Assembly (NCBI GenBank): GCA_913047795.1
Contig: CAJWTS010000012.1
Location: 1 to 64,000, forward strand
Length of the DNA stretch: 64,000 nt
Source of the DNA: an uncultured Verrucomicrobiota bacterium
GTDB lineage: Bacteria > Verrucomicrobiota > Kiritimatiellia > CAJWTS01
Direction of reading: 5' to 3'
In this document: piece after piece, positions 26,828 to 35,324 of the stretch
Layout: each line of letters begins with the position of its first letter
Numbering within the stretch: position 1 is the stretch's first letter
Translations under genes and position numbers: made by a program
The notes under the pieces: generated by a model
Databases searched by the model: none
What the model was told of the DNA's origin: nothing
Seen by the model: the letters and a program-made list of their open reading frames with translations, nothing else

Positions 26828-27579
26828 CACACGTGCGCCGGCACCTTTTTTTCGATTTTGGCAACACCCTTGTCGACAGTGACGCTGCGGCGGGCGCGGC
26901 GCGACGTGCTGTTACGGTGCGTGCCGCATCAGGGAGCGGGATCGAGCCAACGGCTAATGAGCTGCATACCCGGTCGGAGCACGCCTGGGTCGCAGCCGCG
27001 GAGAAAGTCGACCGCGACTACTATGCTCCGCTCGGCGACGGCCCGATTGACTCCCAACTCGCCGCCGAGCTCGTCATCGCGGCATACAGCCGTCACCTGC
27101 TTGCCGCGTTCGGATCTGAGCTCACCTCGTCGGCCGTCCGCACCCTATCCGACGCCTACCTGCAGGAACTGGCACTCAGCACAGCGCTTCTCCCGGGCGT
27201 CGGCGAGGCGCTGGCCGAACTCTCGTCGGCCGGATTCAGAATGGGAATCATCTCGGACAATATGGTCGAGTACGTCGAACCCCCACTGCGCCACCTGGGG
27301 CTTGCCGATCACTTTGAGCCCGTGATAATTTCAGGACGAGAAGGGCCGGGCGTCATTAAGCCCAATCCCGAAATCTTCCGGCGCGCCCTGCGGGCCGCCA
27401 ACTGTGAGGCATCGAACGCGGTCATGATCGGAGACAACCTTGAATGCGACATCGCGGGTGCGCGGACCTGCGGCATGCGGGCCGTCTGGTTCAACCGAGC
27501 AGCAGACATTCAGGCCTCCGATCAGGAGCCGTACGCGATTGTGGACGATCTACGCGAACTTCCCGATCTCTTAATCTGA
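26824..27579 (+). CDS. HAD-family hydrolase with DxGxT motif
   Basis: A 251-residue HAD-IA hydrolase. Motif I is FFDFGNTLVD: the nucleophile Asp is present, but the second, general-acid Asp of phosphatases (DxDGT) is replaced by Gly, as in the DLGGT subgroup. Motif II is IISDN, motif III lysine is in VIKPNPEIF and motif IV is MIGDNLECDI. A large helical cap separates motifs I and II. It starts inside the stop of the upstream isomerase (ATGA) and ends 10 bases before a second TIM-barrel gene. It probably removes phosphate from an intermediate of this cassette. Confidence 0.85.
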   Translation: MTHVRRHLFFDFGNTLVDSDAAAGAARRAVTVRAASGSGIEPTANELHTRSEHAWVAAAEKVDRDYYAPLGDGPIDSQLAAELVIAAYSRHLLAAFGSELTSSAVRTLSDAYLQELALSTALLPGVGEALAELSSAGFRMGIISDNMVEYVEPPLRHLGLADHFEPVIISGREGPGVIKPNPEIFRRALRAANCEASNAVMIGDNLECDIAGARTCGMRAVWFNRAADIQASDQEPYAIVDDLRELPDLLI

Positions 27580-27589
27580 GCAACGCCGC

Positions 27590-28462
27590 ATGACATCCGA
27601 TCAATTTGGCTTCAATGCGTTCTGGTGGGAAACCCTGAGCACGAAAGCGGAGATCGTTGCGGTGACCGAAGAACTTGCCGGCATGGGCTATCGGTACATC
27701 GAGTGGAAGGATACCAGCTTTGCGCCGGACCTGGCCCGCGGCCTGCGTCTCGCCGTGGACGCGGGTCGAGACGCGGGACTGCGCGTCAGCAATCTCGTCA
27801 TGTTGCGCGACCCGGCGGGAGACGACGCCGACCGGGCCGTGGCGGACTTGAAGGCCGCGATCGATGCCGCAGCGGATTGCGAGATCGGGATCCTGAATAC
27901 CAACACGGGATGGCCACCGCCGCCCGGCGCAGCGGACGGCGAGCAATGGTGGATGCCACCCGCGCCGAAAACCGGTCTCGCATGGGATCGTCTCTTCACC
28001 TCGATGGAGGCAATCCTGAAACATGCCGAAGCACGCGGGGTGGTCATTGCAATCGAATCCGTGGTGGGTAGCATGTGTCACGACTTTCACAGCACAGAGA
28101 CCCTTCTACGGCGTTTCCAGAGCGATGCACTGGCGTTGACCTTCGACCCCTCCCACTTTTTTCTGTCGCGTGACGACATCCCGTGGATCATTCGGCACTG
28201 GGGCGCATTGATTCGCCACGTACACGTCAAGGACGCGGTCGGATCGCCGGGCGTGCCGGGCCGGGATTTCCTCTTTCCTCTACTTGGCGAAGGAGGAATC
28301 GACTTCAGCTCCATGTTCGCTGCGCTTGAGGACATCGGCTACGCCGGCGCGTTGTCCTGTGAATTCGAGTCGTTCCGCTACATGCACGATGTGCTGCAGA
28401 ACGACTACGCAGCGGCGGCGCGCATGACGATGGACACATTACAGAAGATATGGAAGACGTGA
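27590..28462 (+). CDS. Sugar phosphate isomerase/epimerase (second TIM barrel)
   Basis: A 290-residue TIM barrel of the same superfamily as the gene 1.6 kb upstream but clearly different in sequence. Candidate ligands: Glu in VVIAIESVVG, Asp and His in LTFDPSHFFLS, His in IRHVHVKDAVG and Glu in LSCEFESFRYM. An H-V-K-D motif after the third metal site and the tryptophan-rich NTGWPPPPG and EQWWMPPAP segments distinguish it. It overlaps the following SDR gene by 13 bases. Two divergent isomerase-like barrels in one short operon suggest consecutive steps on one sugar. Confidence 0.85.
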   Translation: MTSDQFGFNAFWWETLSTKAEIVAVTEELAGMGYRYIEWKDTSFAPDLARGLRLAVDAGRDAGLRVSNLVMLRDPAGDDADRAVADLKAAIDAAADCEIGILNTNTGWPPPPGAADGEQWWMPPAPKTGLAWDRLFTSMEAILKHAEARGVVIAIESVVGSMCHDFHSTETLLRRFQSDALALTFDPSHFFLSRDDIPWIIRHWGALIRHVHVKDAVGSPGVPGRDFLFPLLGEGGIDFSSMFAALEDIGYAGALSCEFESFRYMHDVLQNDYAAAARMTMDTLQKIWKT

Positions 28463-29331
28463 GGCGCGTTCTGATAACGGGCGCCGGCGGCGGCGTTGGC
28501 CATTTCCTTATCGACGCGCTCCGGGCGGATTACGATATCGTCGCCTTTGATCTCGTCCCGCCGCGTGACGAAACCGTCGCGTTCATACAGGGCGATGTAA
28601 CGGACCGCGACGCCGTATTCGCGGCGAGCACCGGGGTCGACGTGATCGTTCACCTGGCGGCCGTGCTCCGCATGCGCGACGGGGCAGACGGCCTGCCCTA
28701 TGTCACCGATCCCCAGGAACATGATCGTGTTAACCTCGGCGGAACGCGCCATGTGCTCGAATCCGCAGCGGCCAACCATGTGGGACGTGTCGTCTTCGCC
28801 GGAAGCGATTCGGCTTACGGGTTCGTCTTCGCCGAGGAATCTTTTCAACCCCGGCAATTGCCGATCGATGAGGAACACCCATTGCAGGCGATGGACCCCT
28901 ACGGCCGGTCGAAAGCCGCGGGGGAAGACGAATGCCGCGTCTTCAGCGCCGAACACGATCTAAGCATCATCGCGTTGCGCTGTTGCCTGATTGCGTTTCC
29001 CGACTTCTACGACGGACTCGACCGCACCCGTGCGCTTGGGTTTCTCAATCACAAGCGAAACTGGGGTTATGTTGACGTGCGCGATGTCTGTTCGGCCTAC
29101 CGTCTCGCGATTGAGGCCGAGATGTCCGGCTTCCAAACGTACCTGATTTCCGCACACGACACCTACGCCGACCACCCCACGCACGATCTGCTTACGAACG
29201 AATATTCGGACGTGCCGCTTTCCGCCGGATTTCCCGCCACGCCCTATGCATCGCTTTTCACGACCGCGCGAGCGGAGCGTGAGCTTGGCTTCCAACCGCG
29301 ATTCTCGTGCCGGTCAGCACCGACAGGTTGA
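28450..29331 (+). CDS. NAD-dependent epimerase/dehydratase family protein (SDR)
   Basis: A 293-residue extended SDR. NAD-binding RVLITGAGGGVGHFL opens the protein; FIQGDVTDRD, VIVHLAAVLRM, FAGSDSAYG (catalytic Ser) and DPYGRSKAAGE (catalytic Tyr-x3-Lys) follow. The acidic residue ending the second strand favours NAD over NADP. The late part (RNWGYVDVRDVCSAYRLA, FQTYLISAHDTYAD) resembles the SDR group that includes uronate dehydrogenases, so it may oxidise a sugar or sugar acid rather than epimerise. It overlaps the second TIM-barrel gene by 13 bases, completing the cassette. Confidence 0.85.
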   Translation: MEDVRRVLITGAGGGVGHFLIDALRADYDIVAFDLVPPRDETVAFIQGDVTDRDAVFAASTGVDVIVHLAAVLRMRDGADGLPYVTDPQEHDRVNLGGTRHVLESAAANHVGRVVFAGSDSAYGFVFAEESFQPRQLPIDEEHPLQAMDPYGRSKAAGEDECRVFSAEHDLSIIALRCCLIAFPDFYDGLDRTRALGFLNHKRNWGYVDVRDVCSAYRLAIEAEMSGFQTYLISAHDTYADHPTHDLLTNEYSDVPLSAGFPATPYASLFTTARAERELGFQPRFSCRSAPTG

Positions 29332-29400
29332 GGCGCCACACTCCAACTGGACGATCGCCGTCGACATCGTATACGATGCCGCTTGAACCTCGGAGAACGC

Positions 29401-29721
29401 ATGACTGAAGATCAACGCCACAACAGACTCGAAGACCACCTGCGCCTGATCGAATCGCGCCTCGCGGAGATCAAAATACTGCTGTCATTGCTCGTCGTGC
29501 TGGTCCTCGTCGCGCTATTCATTCCCACCGAAAAGATGAGAGCGGCCGGGGCCACCGTGTTCTTTTGCGTACTGGCCTGCGCCCTGATGTATCTTGTCGC
29601 CGTGCTCGTTCAAAAATGGATGACTTCCCGGCGGGGGCCGAGTGCGGACGAATTGCTTTCCCGGGATCTCGTGCGCGACGATGACTCCGCGGACGATCCC
29701 GACGCGCCGGGATCCCCATGA
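29401..29721 (+). CDS. Small membrane protein of unknown function
   Basis: A 106-residue protein with a charged N-terminal helix (DHLRLIESRLAEIK), two membrane segments (ILLSLLVVLVLVALFI and GATVFFCVLACALMYLVAVLV) and an acidic, proline-containing tail (RDDDSADDPDAPGSP). The ATG at 29401 is chosen because GGAGA lies six bases upstream; an upstream TTG in frame is less likely. It overlaps the SrkA-like kinase gene by four bases and is co-translated with it. No family recognised. Confidence 0.65.
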   Translation: MTEDQRHNRLEDHLRLIESRLAEIKILLSLLVVLVLVALFIPTEKMRAAGATVFFCVLACALMYLVAVLVQKWMTSRRGPSADELLSRDLVRDDDSADDPDAPGSP

Positions 29722-30698
29722 GCGAGACCACCTTGTTCGAAGACCTGACGTATGACCGCGTCATAGATCTCGCGGAGCAGGCGCTCGGCGAACGTTGCAC
29801 CAACCGTTGTCGGCCACTCAACAGCTACATCAATCGTGTATACGAAATCGAGCTCGAGTCCGGCGAGATGGTCGTCGCGAAATTCTTTCGTCCGGGCCGC
29901 TGGTCGCGCGAGGCCCTGATCGACGAGCAGATTTTTCTATTCGCCCTGCAGGATGCGGATGTGCCCGTCATTCCGCCGCTGGGCAACAGCCCGCAGGAAG
30001 CTTTGCACGACGCGAACGGCATGTCGTATGCAATTTATCCCAAGAAAGGCGGCCGAATCTGCGACGAACCGACGGAGGAGGAGTGGAAACAACTCGGGCG
30101 GCTCATTGGCCGGGCCCATCAGGTTGGCGCCGCCGGAGAGGCCCCTCATCGCATCACGATGCACCCGCGAGAATCAACGGAATATCAGTTGCAATACATC
30201 ATGGAGTCCGGCGAAGTGGATGCGCAATGGGAGCATCACTACGAAGACGTCGCTGATCAAATCCTGGACCGAATTGATCCGTATTTCGAGGATGTCGGCA
30301 TGATACGCATCCACGGGGACCTGCATCCTCAGAACGTGATCTATCGCCCGGACGAAGCGTTCTTCCTGATTGATTTTGACGACATGGCCATGGGACCGGC
30401 CGTGCAGGACATCTGGATGTTACTTCCCGGTCGTGTCGTCGACGCCCGCCGTGAGTTGAATCTTTTCCTCAGCGGATACGAACTCTTTCGCGAATTCGAG
30501 GATTCAGAGCTCAAACTCATCGAACCCCTGCGTGCGATGCGATTCATTCATTACACTGCGTGGTGCGTGCACCAGGCCGAGGATGGCGGGGCCGAACGGC
30601 TGGCAACGGACTGGGGCACGCCCGGCTACTGGCGTCAATCTGTCGAGGAGTTGCGAACGCAGCTAACAGAAATCGATGATGACGGCGGCGACTCCTGA
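29718..30698 (+). CDS. srkA: Stress response Ser/Thr kinase SrkA-like
   Basis: A 326-residue kinase of the APH/SrkA (YihE/RdoA) family. Visible elements are NSYINRVYEIELESGEMVVAKFFRPGRW (substrate/nucleotide strands, in the family's YENRVY position), the catalytic loop IRIHGDLHPQNVIY (HGD), the Mg-binding LIDFDDMAMGPAVQDIWMLL (D-F-D) and a C-terminal helical region. E. coli SrkA is a Ser/Thr kinase tied to envelope stress and cell survival. Its start overlaps the upstream small membrane protein gene by four bases. It is convergent with slyX, 15 bases apart. Confidence 0.88.
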   Translation: MSETTLFEDLTYDRVIDLAEQALGERCTNRCRPLNSYINRVYEIELESGEMVVAKFFRPGRWSREALIDEQIFLFALQDADVPVIPPLGNSPQEALHDANGMSYAIYPKKGGRICDEPTEEEWKQLGRLIGRAHQVGAAGEAPHRITMHPRESTEYQLQYIMESGEVDAQWEHHYEDVADQILDRIDPYFEDVGMIRIHGDLHPQNVIYRPDEAFFLIDFDDMAMGPAVQDIWMLLPGRVVDARRELNLFLSGYELFREFEDSELKLIEPLRAMRFIHYTAWCVHQAEDGGAERLATDWGTPGYWRQSVEELRTQLTEIDDDGGDS

Positions 30699-30713
30699 TC
30701 CGGTCGATTTCGA

Positions 30714-30920
30714 TCAATAATGCGGGGGTTTTTCGTCTGCGGACGAGTCACCCGTCATCTTATCGGCCAGCGCTTTCGATTCGTGCGCGAGGTCCCCGCA
30801 GATTTCCTCCAACCGATCAATCTGCTTCTGCTGCGCATAGACGACCTGATTCAAATCGCTTACGGTACGATCCAGGAAGGCAAGCTTGGTTTCGAGTTCG
30901 TTAACGATATCGTCGCCCAT
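30714..30920 (-). CDS. slyX: SlyX family protein
   Basis: A 68-residue protein with the full SlyX layout: a predicted coiled coil (LETKLAFLDRTVSDLNQVV, QQKQIDRLEE) and the invariant family ending PPHY. Function is uncertain in the family. Its ATG at 30920 faces a 267-base gap that also serves the desaturase gene on the other strand; no clear promoter was found in that gap. Confidence 0.9.
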   Translation of the reverse strand: MGDDIVNELETKLAFLDRTVSDLNQVVYAQQKQIDRLEEICGDLAHESKALADKMTGDSSADEKPPHY

Positions 30921-31187
30921 TGCGTCACGGTAGCATAGTTAACCGACTCGGCCAACGGGGGCAATTTAGTGGACAGAATGTGTCGCAAATCGCCCAACTA
31001 TAACGATATACAAGCATTGATGAAGTATTCTCTTGTAACCGGCCCACAAGGCTGACAGAGTTCGGGATGCTTGGTATGGCTATCTTCTTGGCCGCATTCC
31101 CCGCTCTGCGAGGTTCGTGTCGAAAATCAACGTGACACTCGCCGCACACCCGATCTCCTTCATACCTGCGCCAACACAATAAAAGAT

Positions 31188-32135
31188 ATGACAACTTCTG
31201 ACACAACGCTGAAGACGGCAACGGCTGACGAACCGCAGATGAGCAAACTAAACCTTATCGAGTGGGGACGGGGCAGTTTCCTGATCCTGATCCACATAGT
31301 GACGCTGATCACCGTTCCGCTGTATTTTATATTTGGGAATCCCTCGCTCGGAATCATTCTGACGGCAGCCGCCGTGTACCTGGTCTGTAATATCGGCGTC
31401 ACGGCGGGCTATCACAGGCTGTACGCTCATCGAAGCTACGCCATTCGCAGCCGTCTCGTCGAAGCACTGGTTCTCATGGGAGGCACCCTGACCCTCCAGG
31501 ACAGCGTGTTCTTCTGGGCCCACGATCACCGGCGCCACCACCGCTATGTCGATACCGACAAGGATCCCTATGCGATCACGAAGGGATTCTGGCATGCTCA
31601 TTTCCTATGGATGATGATGAAGCGCGATACATACGACCCGAGCGGTATTCGCGATCTGACGGCACGCCCCTTGCTGCGCTTTCAGAACCGGTGGTATATG
31701 CCGCTGGCGCTGGGTCTCAACGTCGCTGTCACCATATTCGCCGGAATCATCTTTCACGACTTCTTTGGCGCCATCGCGTTGGTGCTCCTGGCGCGCCTGG
31801 TCCTCGTCTACCAGAGCACCTGGTTCGTCAATTCACTCGCACATTTCTGGGGAACCAAGCCGTTCTCGAAAGAACACACGGCCGTGAACAACTGGATCGT
31901 GGCCCTGTTGACCGGCGGTGAGGGCTATCACAACTTTCACCATACGTTTCCCAGCGATTATCGTAATGGTGTGCGCTGGTACCAATGGGATCCCACCCGG
32001 GTTTTCATCTGGACGCTGAGCAAACTGAAGCTGGCATCCAATTTACGATTCGTCGATCGCGCCACGATCCAGGAACGCATTGCGCGCGAACGCAGAGAGA
32101 CGATGGCCGCCACAGCGGCCGCGGCAAAGGCCTGA
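31188..32135 (+). CDS. Fatty acid desaturase (acyl-CoA/acyl-lipid delta-9 type)
   Basis: A 315-residue integral membrane di-iron desaturase. The three histidine boxes are visible: GYHRLYAHRSY (H-x4-H), HDHRRHHRYVD (H-x2-HH) and GYHNFHHTFPSDYRNG (HNFHH), spaced as in acyl-CoA desaturases. Four hydrophobic segments flank them. It introduces a cis double bond in a membrane fatty acid, consistent with control of membrane fluidity. The ATG at 31188 was chosen; an earlier in-frame start would add an atypical N-terminus, and ATG at MSKLN is another option. No strong Shine-Dalgarno is visible. Confidence 0.92.
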   Translation: MTTSDTTLKTATADEPQMSKLNLIEWGRGSFLILIHIVTLITVPLYFIFGNPSLGIILTAAAVYLVCNIGVTAGYHRLYAHRSYAIRSRLVEALVLMGGTLTLQDSVFFWAHDHRRHHRYVDTDKDPYAITKGFWHAHFLWMMMKRDTYDPSGIRDLTARPLLRFQNRWYMPLALGLNVAVTIFAGIIFHDFFGAIALVLLARLVLVYQSTWFVNSLAHFWGTKPFSKEHTAVNNWIVALLTGGEGYHNFHHTFPSDYRNGVRWYQWDPTRVFIWTLSKLKLASNLRFVDRATIQERIARERRETMAATAAAAKA

Positions 32136-32363
32136 TCTCGAGTGCAGGCCGGGGGAACCGAAGCGACCCGCACGGTCTTGTCCCTCGCGCAGCGTTCGTC
32201 CATCTCGTCGAGACCCGTACTTGCGGGTACCAGCCACACGCCCGGGATCTGTGATCAGGCGCCTCATATACGCTCGCCTTGATGAGGTCGGTGGGATAAC
32301 GCCGCCAGTACGCAGCAGGTTACCCTTCTTCCGCAGATAAGATGTATCTGTCTGCTGCGATAG

Positions 32364-32451
<88 letters not shown>

Positions 32452-32521
32452 GGAAGGTTCCGCTCCGCAAACCGTCGCGCACTATATCATGCGTTCAGGC
32501 GGGACCAAGGCGGAATTTCTG

Positions 32522-32549
32522 TTGACACCCGCGCGGTGCTATGACAAAT
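32522..32549 (+). promoter_or_regulatory. Candidate promoter for the zinc-ribbon/PTS-IIA gene
   Basis: A perfect TTGACA at 32522-32527 is followed after 16 bases by ACAAAT at 32544-32549, a poor -10. It lies about 47 bases before the ATG of the fusion gene and is divergent from the tRNA gene. Only the -35 is strong. Confidence 0.3.
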
Positions 32550-32595
32550 CGAACTGATCCAGTCCCCGCACGAATAACAGAACAAGGAGTCCTAG

Positions 32596-33432
32596 ATGCA
32601 TCCAGCCGCGAACCACCTGATCCAGCTACAAGAGCTATCCCTCATTCGGGACGAACGCAAGGTCACCGCAGGCGGCAAACAATTGGAACAACTCAACGAG
32701 TCGATCGAAAAAATGACGGATGAACTACCGAACGACGTTCGAACCATGTTCATCAAGCTGTCCGAAAAGGACCACACCATCATCGTACCCACCTCCGCCG
32801 GCAACTGCGCCGGCTGCGGGCTCAAGCTCCCCATCAGCCTCGTCCAGGTCGTGCGCGTCGCAAAAGAGCTTCACCACTGCCCAAGTTGTACACGGTTCTT
32901 GTACTTCCAGGAGGAATCCCCTCGACGCACGACAAAAGGCCACACGCGCAGTGAACCCCGCAAAGTAGGTATTGCTCGATTTTCAGCGGAATCGCTCATG
33001 ATCCCGCGCCTTGCGGCGACCGATCGTGATGGCGTGATATCCGAATTAGCGCACCAGATGGCGCAGGAAGGCTTTGTCGAGCACGAGGATCGTCTCGTTC
33101 GTGAGGCACTGCGCCGCGAAACAATCATCGGAACTGCCATCGAGAATGGACTCGCGTTTCCCCACGTGCGCGGCGTAGAGGGAGGCGGACTGACCATGGC
33201 GTTCGGCGTCAGCGCCAAGGGGATCAAGTTCGGTGGGACCGGAAAGACCCTCACGCGACTTATCTTCTTTATGGTGATTCCCACCGCGGCGAGCGCGTTC
33301 TACCTGAAACTTCTGGCGGGACTGACCCAGACCCTCACGGACGCATCCAAGCGAAAGGCGCTTGCCTCAGAAACCACGCAAAAGGGTCTCTGGAAGGCGC
33401 TCTGCAAGGCGACGCGGACGACGATCAAGTAA
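32596..33432 (+). CDS. C4 zinc-ribbon / PTS EIIA-2 fusion protein
   Basis: A 278-residue two-domain protein. The N-terminal part is a coiled-coil-like helix region (LQELSLIRDERKV, LEQLNESIEKM), then a C4 zinc ribbon with Cys71, Cys74, Cys95 and Cys98 (CAGC, CPSC), like the zf-RING_7 domain. Residues about 125-275 form a PTS_EIIA_2 (fructose/nitrogen type) domain with the phospho-acceptor His190 in LAFPHVRGV. A zinc ribbon fused to an EIIA is unusual for sugar uptake and points to a regulatory role, as with PtsN. An AAGGAG motif before the ATG decides the start. No other PTS component is nearby. Confidence 0.85.
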   Translation: MHPAANHLIQLQELSLIRDERKVTAGGKQLEQLNESIEKMTDELPNDVRTMFIKLSEKDHTIIVPTSAGNCAGCGLKLPISLVQVVRVAKELHHCPSCTRFLYFQEESPRRTTKGHTRSEPRKVGIARFSAESLMIPRLAATDRDGVISELAHQMAQEGFVEHEDRLVREALRRETIIGTAIENGLAFPHVRGVEGGGLTMAFGVSAKGIKFGGTGKTLTRLIFFMVIPTAASAFYLKLLAGLTQTLTDASKRKALASETTQKGLWKALCKATRTTIK

Positions 33433-33441
33433 GGCTTCGCC

Positions 33442-34368
33442 TTACTCGGCTGCCGAAGTCTCGGCATCGGAAGAAGCCTCTTCGGAAGATCCACCGCCTT
33501 TTTTCAGAAATCCCGTAACGCCACCGATCAATTTTTTCGCGCCGGATCCGACCACCTTTCCGGTTCCCTTGACAACATCCGTGGCGACACCGGCCGCCGC
33601 GCCGGCCCCTTTCAGCGCTTCTTCGCCCACGGCGCCAACGCCGTCGACCACCCCCCCGCCAACAGCCAGGGCACCCTCGCCAACGGCTACCACGCCTTCG
33701 CCGACCCGCTTACCAGTCGAGGCAACGACACCCGTAACGCCGTGTAAAACAGCGGAAACGATCTCCCCGATCGCCTCTGCGAAGGTGACGCCGCCGGTCT
33801 CTTTCCCGATGTCTTTGAGCGTAATCGTCGGCAGGGGCATTCCCGCCGCTTTCCCGCCCAGGCCCGTGATGCTGAGTCGAACCTTCGCGTTCGAAATGAT
33901 CACCTCGTCAATTACGACCTTCTTACCACCCTCGGAGTCCCCCTCCTCCTCAGTGTCGCTGTCGTCCGTCCCGAGGTTCTCTTCGATCTGTTTCATCAAA
34001 GCCGTGATGTTGTTGCCCTTGAGCCCCTGCTCATAGGTGATCATGGGCCCGTCGATCTGAATGCTCTCGATCTGGATCTCATCCGACAGGACGGACTGGA
34101 TCGTCAATTTCACCTTGAGGTCATTCAACTCGAACATGCTCGGCGTCTTAAACCCTTCGGGGTTACCGACGATGAGGCCCTTCAGCTTCGCCTCGCCACG
34201 CATCGGCGACACAGATGCTTTCTCCAGAGTAACGGGCACGCCGGTTACAACCGGTCCGACCGTCTCAACGCCCGTCTTGATGGCCGCTCCCAACCCGAAC
34301 GCGACGACTAGGCCGATCACGATGATCAGTGCGACGAAAATTCCAATCAGCCATTTCACAACCTTCAT
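33442..34368 (-). CDS. AsmA-like membrane-anchored protein
   Basis: A 308-residue protein anchored by one N-terminal membrane helix (VVKWLIGIFVALIIVIGLVVAFGLG). Residues about 30-130 show the AsmA-type pattern GVPVTLEKASVSPMRGEAKLKGLIVGNPEGF, then an acidic linker (TDDSDTEEEGDSEGG). The C-terminal 100 residues are rich in Gly, Val and Ala (GEGVVAVGEGALAVGGG) and form imperfect amphipathic repeats. AsmA-family proteins are implicated in outer-membrane biogenesis and inter-membrane lipid transfer. An AAAGGA motif precedes the ATG at 34368. It is convergent with the EIIA fusion gene. Confidence 0.78.
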   Translation of the reverse strand: MKVVKWLIGIFVALIIVIGLVVAFGLGAAIKTGVETVGPVVTGVPVTLEKASVSPMRGEAKLKGLIVGNPEGFKTPSMFELNDLKVKLTIQSVLSDEIQIESIQIDGPMITYEQGLKGNNITALMKQIEENLGTDDSDTEEEGDSEGGKKVVIDEVIISNAKVRLSITGLGGKAAGMPLPTITLKDIGKETGGVTFAEAIGEIVSAVLHGVTGVVASTGKRVGEGVVAVGEGALAVGGGVVDGVGAVGEEALKGAGAAAGVATDVVKGTGKVVGSGAKKLIGGVTGFLKKGGGSSEEASSDAETSAAE

Positions 34369-34403
34369 GCCCTATTCCTTTCTCCGATTAACAGTCACAA
34401 ACG

Positions 34404-35324
34404 TCACGCGGCAGAATCTCCCGCTCCAACGCGCTCGCCCCAGATCGCAGCGACGATACGATCACAACTCGCAACATCCTGCCGCACTTCTACATGTTCA
34501 TACCCCTCCTGCACCAGCCATTTCTCCACGGATGCGCCCTGGCCGGCGCCAATTTCAAGGAGAATGGTTCCGCGATCGGTGAGCCGGGCGCAAGCGGCAG
34601 TCACGAGCCGTCGCACGATGGCAAGGCCGTCCGCTCCCCCGGCCAACGCGATCCGGGGTTCATGGCCGCGCACCCTGGGCGCGAGCCTGTCGCATTCGTC
34701 ATCGGGCACATAGGGAAGATTCGCGACAATCGCATCGAACGTTTCCCCTGCCGGCAAGCCGTCGAGAATGTCGCCCTGCGCGAATCGAATTCCAACGGCG
34801 CCAAGCCGGGCCGCATTTTCTGCGGCGAGTTCGAGCGCCAACGAACTGGTATCTACCGCTGTCAGGTCCCAATCCGGGCGAGCGAGGGCCAGGCTCACCG
34901 CAATGCAGCCGGAGCCGGTTCCCACGTCGACGACGCGGAGTTCGTCGCCCGGCAGATCGAGCGCGCGTTCGACGAGCAACTCCGTTTCGGGGCGCGGAAT
35001 CAGGGCGCGCGCATCCGTCTGAACGATATGGCCACAGAATTCCGTACAGCCCATGACATATTGAAGCGGTTCGTTCGCAGCCAGGCGTCCGATCCCGTGC
35101 CGGTACCGCGCCTGGTCAGCAGCCGCCAGAGACCGGGTGACCGCCAACGGTAATTCGAGCCGGCGACAGTCTACAATATGAGCTAACAAGTGCACCGCCA
35201 ACAGACGCGCCTCGTCGATCCCGGCGGATTCCAGGTCGTGGATACCGTCACCCAGGGCCGTGCCGATCGTGGCCGTCTGCATCTCGATCCGGTGGGGCTC
35301 AGGAGACGTTACCGCCAAGCCCAT
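34404..35324 (-). CDS. prmC: Peptide chain release factor N5-glutamine methyltransferase
   Basis: A 306-residue class I methyltransferase that methylates the Gln of the GGQ loop of release factors. An N-terminal helical domain (about 1-85) precedes a SAM fold with [17 protein letters not shown]. The substrate-binding motif reads NLPYVPDD rather than the canonical NPPY; this variant is tolerated in some homologues. [13 protein letters not shown] is a PrmC hallmark. The gene starts 26 bases before the prfA stop, with a GGAGATGAAGG site inside prfA, so translation is coupled to its substrate gene. Confidence 0.93.
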   Translation of the reverse strand: MGLAVTSPEPHRIEMQTATIGTALGDGIHDLESAGIDEARLLAVHLLAHIVDCRRLELPLAVTRSLAAADQARYRHGIGRLAANEPLQYVMGCTEFCGHIVQTDARALIPRPETELLVERALDLPGDELRVVDVGTGSGCIAVSLALARPDWDLTAVDTSSLALELAAENAARLGAVGIRFAQGDILDGLPAGETFDAIVANLPYVPDDECDRLAPRVRGHEPRIALAGGADGLAIVRRLVTAACARLTDRGTILLEIGAGQGASVEKWLVQEGYEHVEVRQDVASCDRIVAAIWGERVGAGDSAA

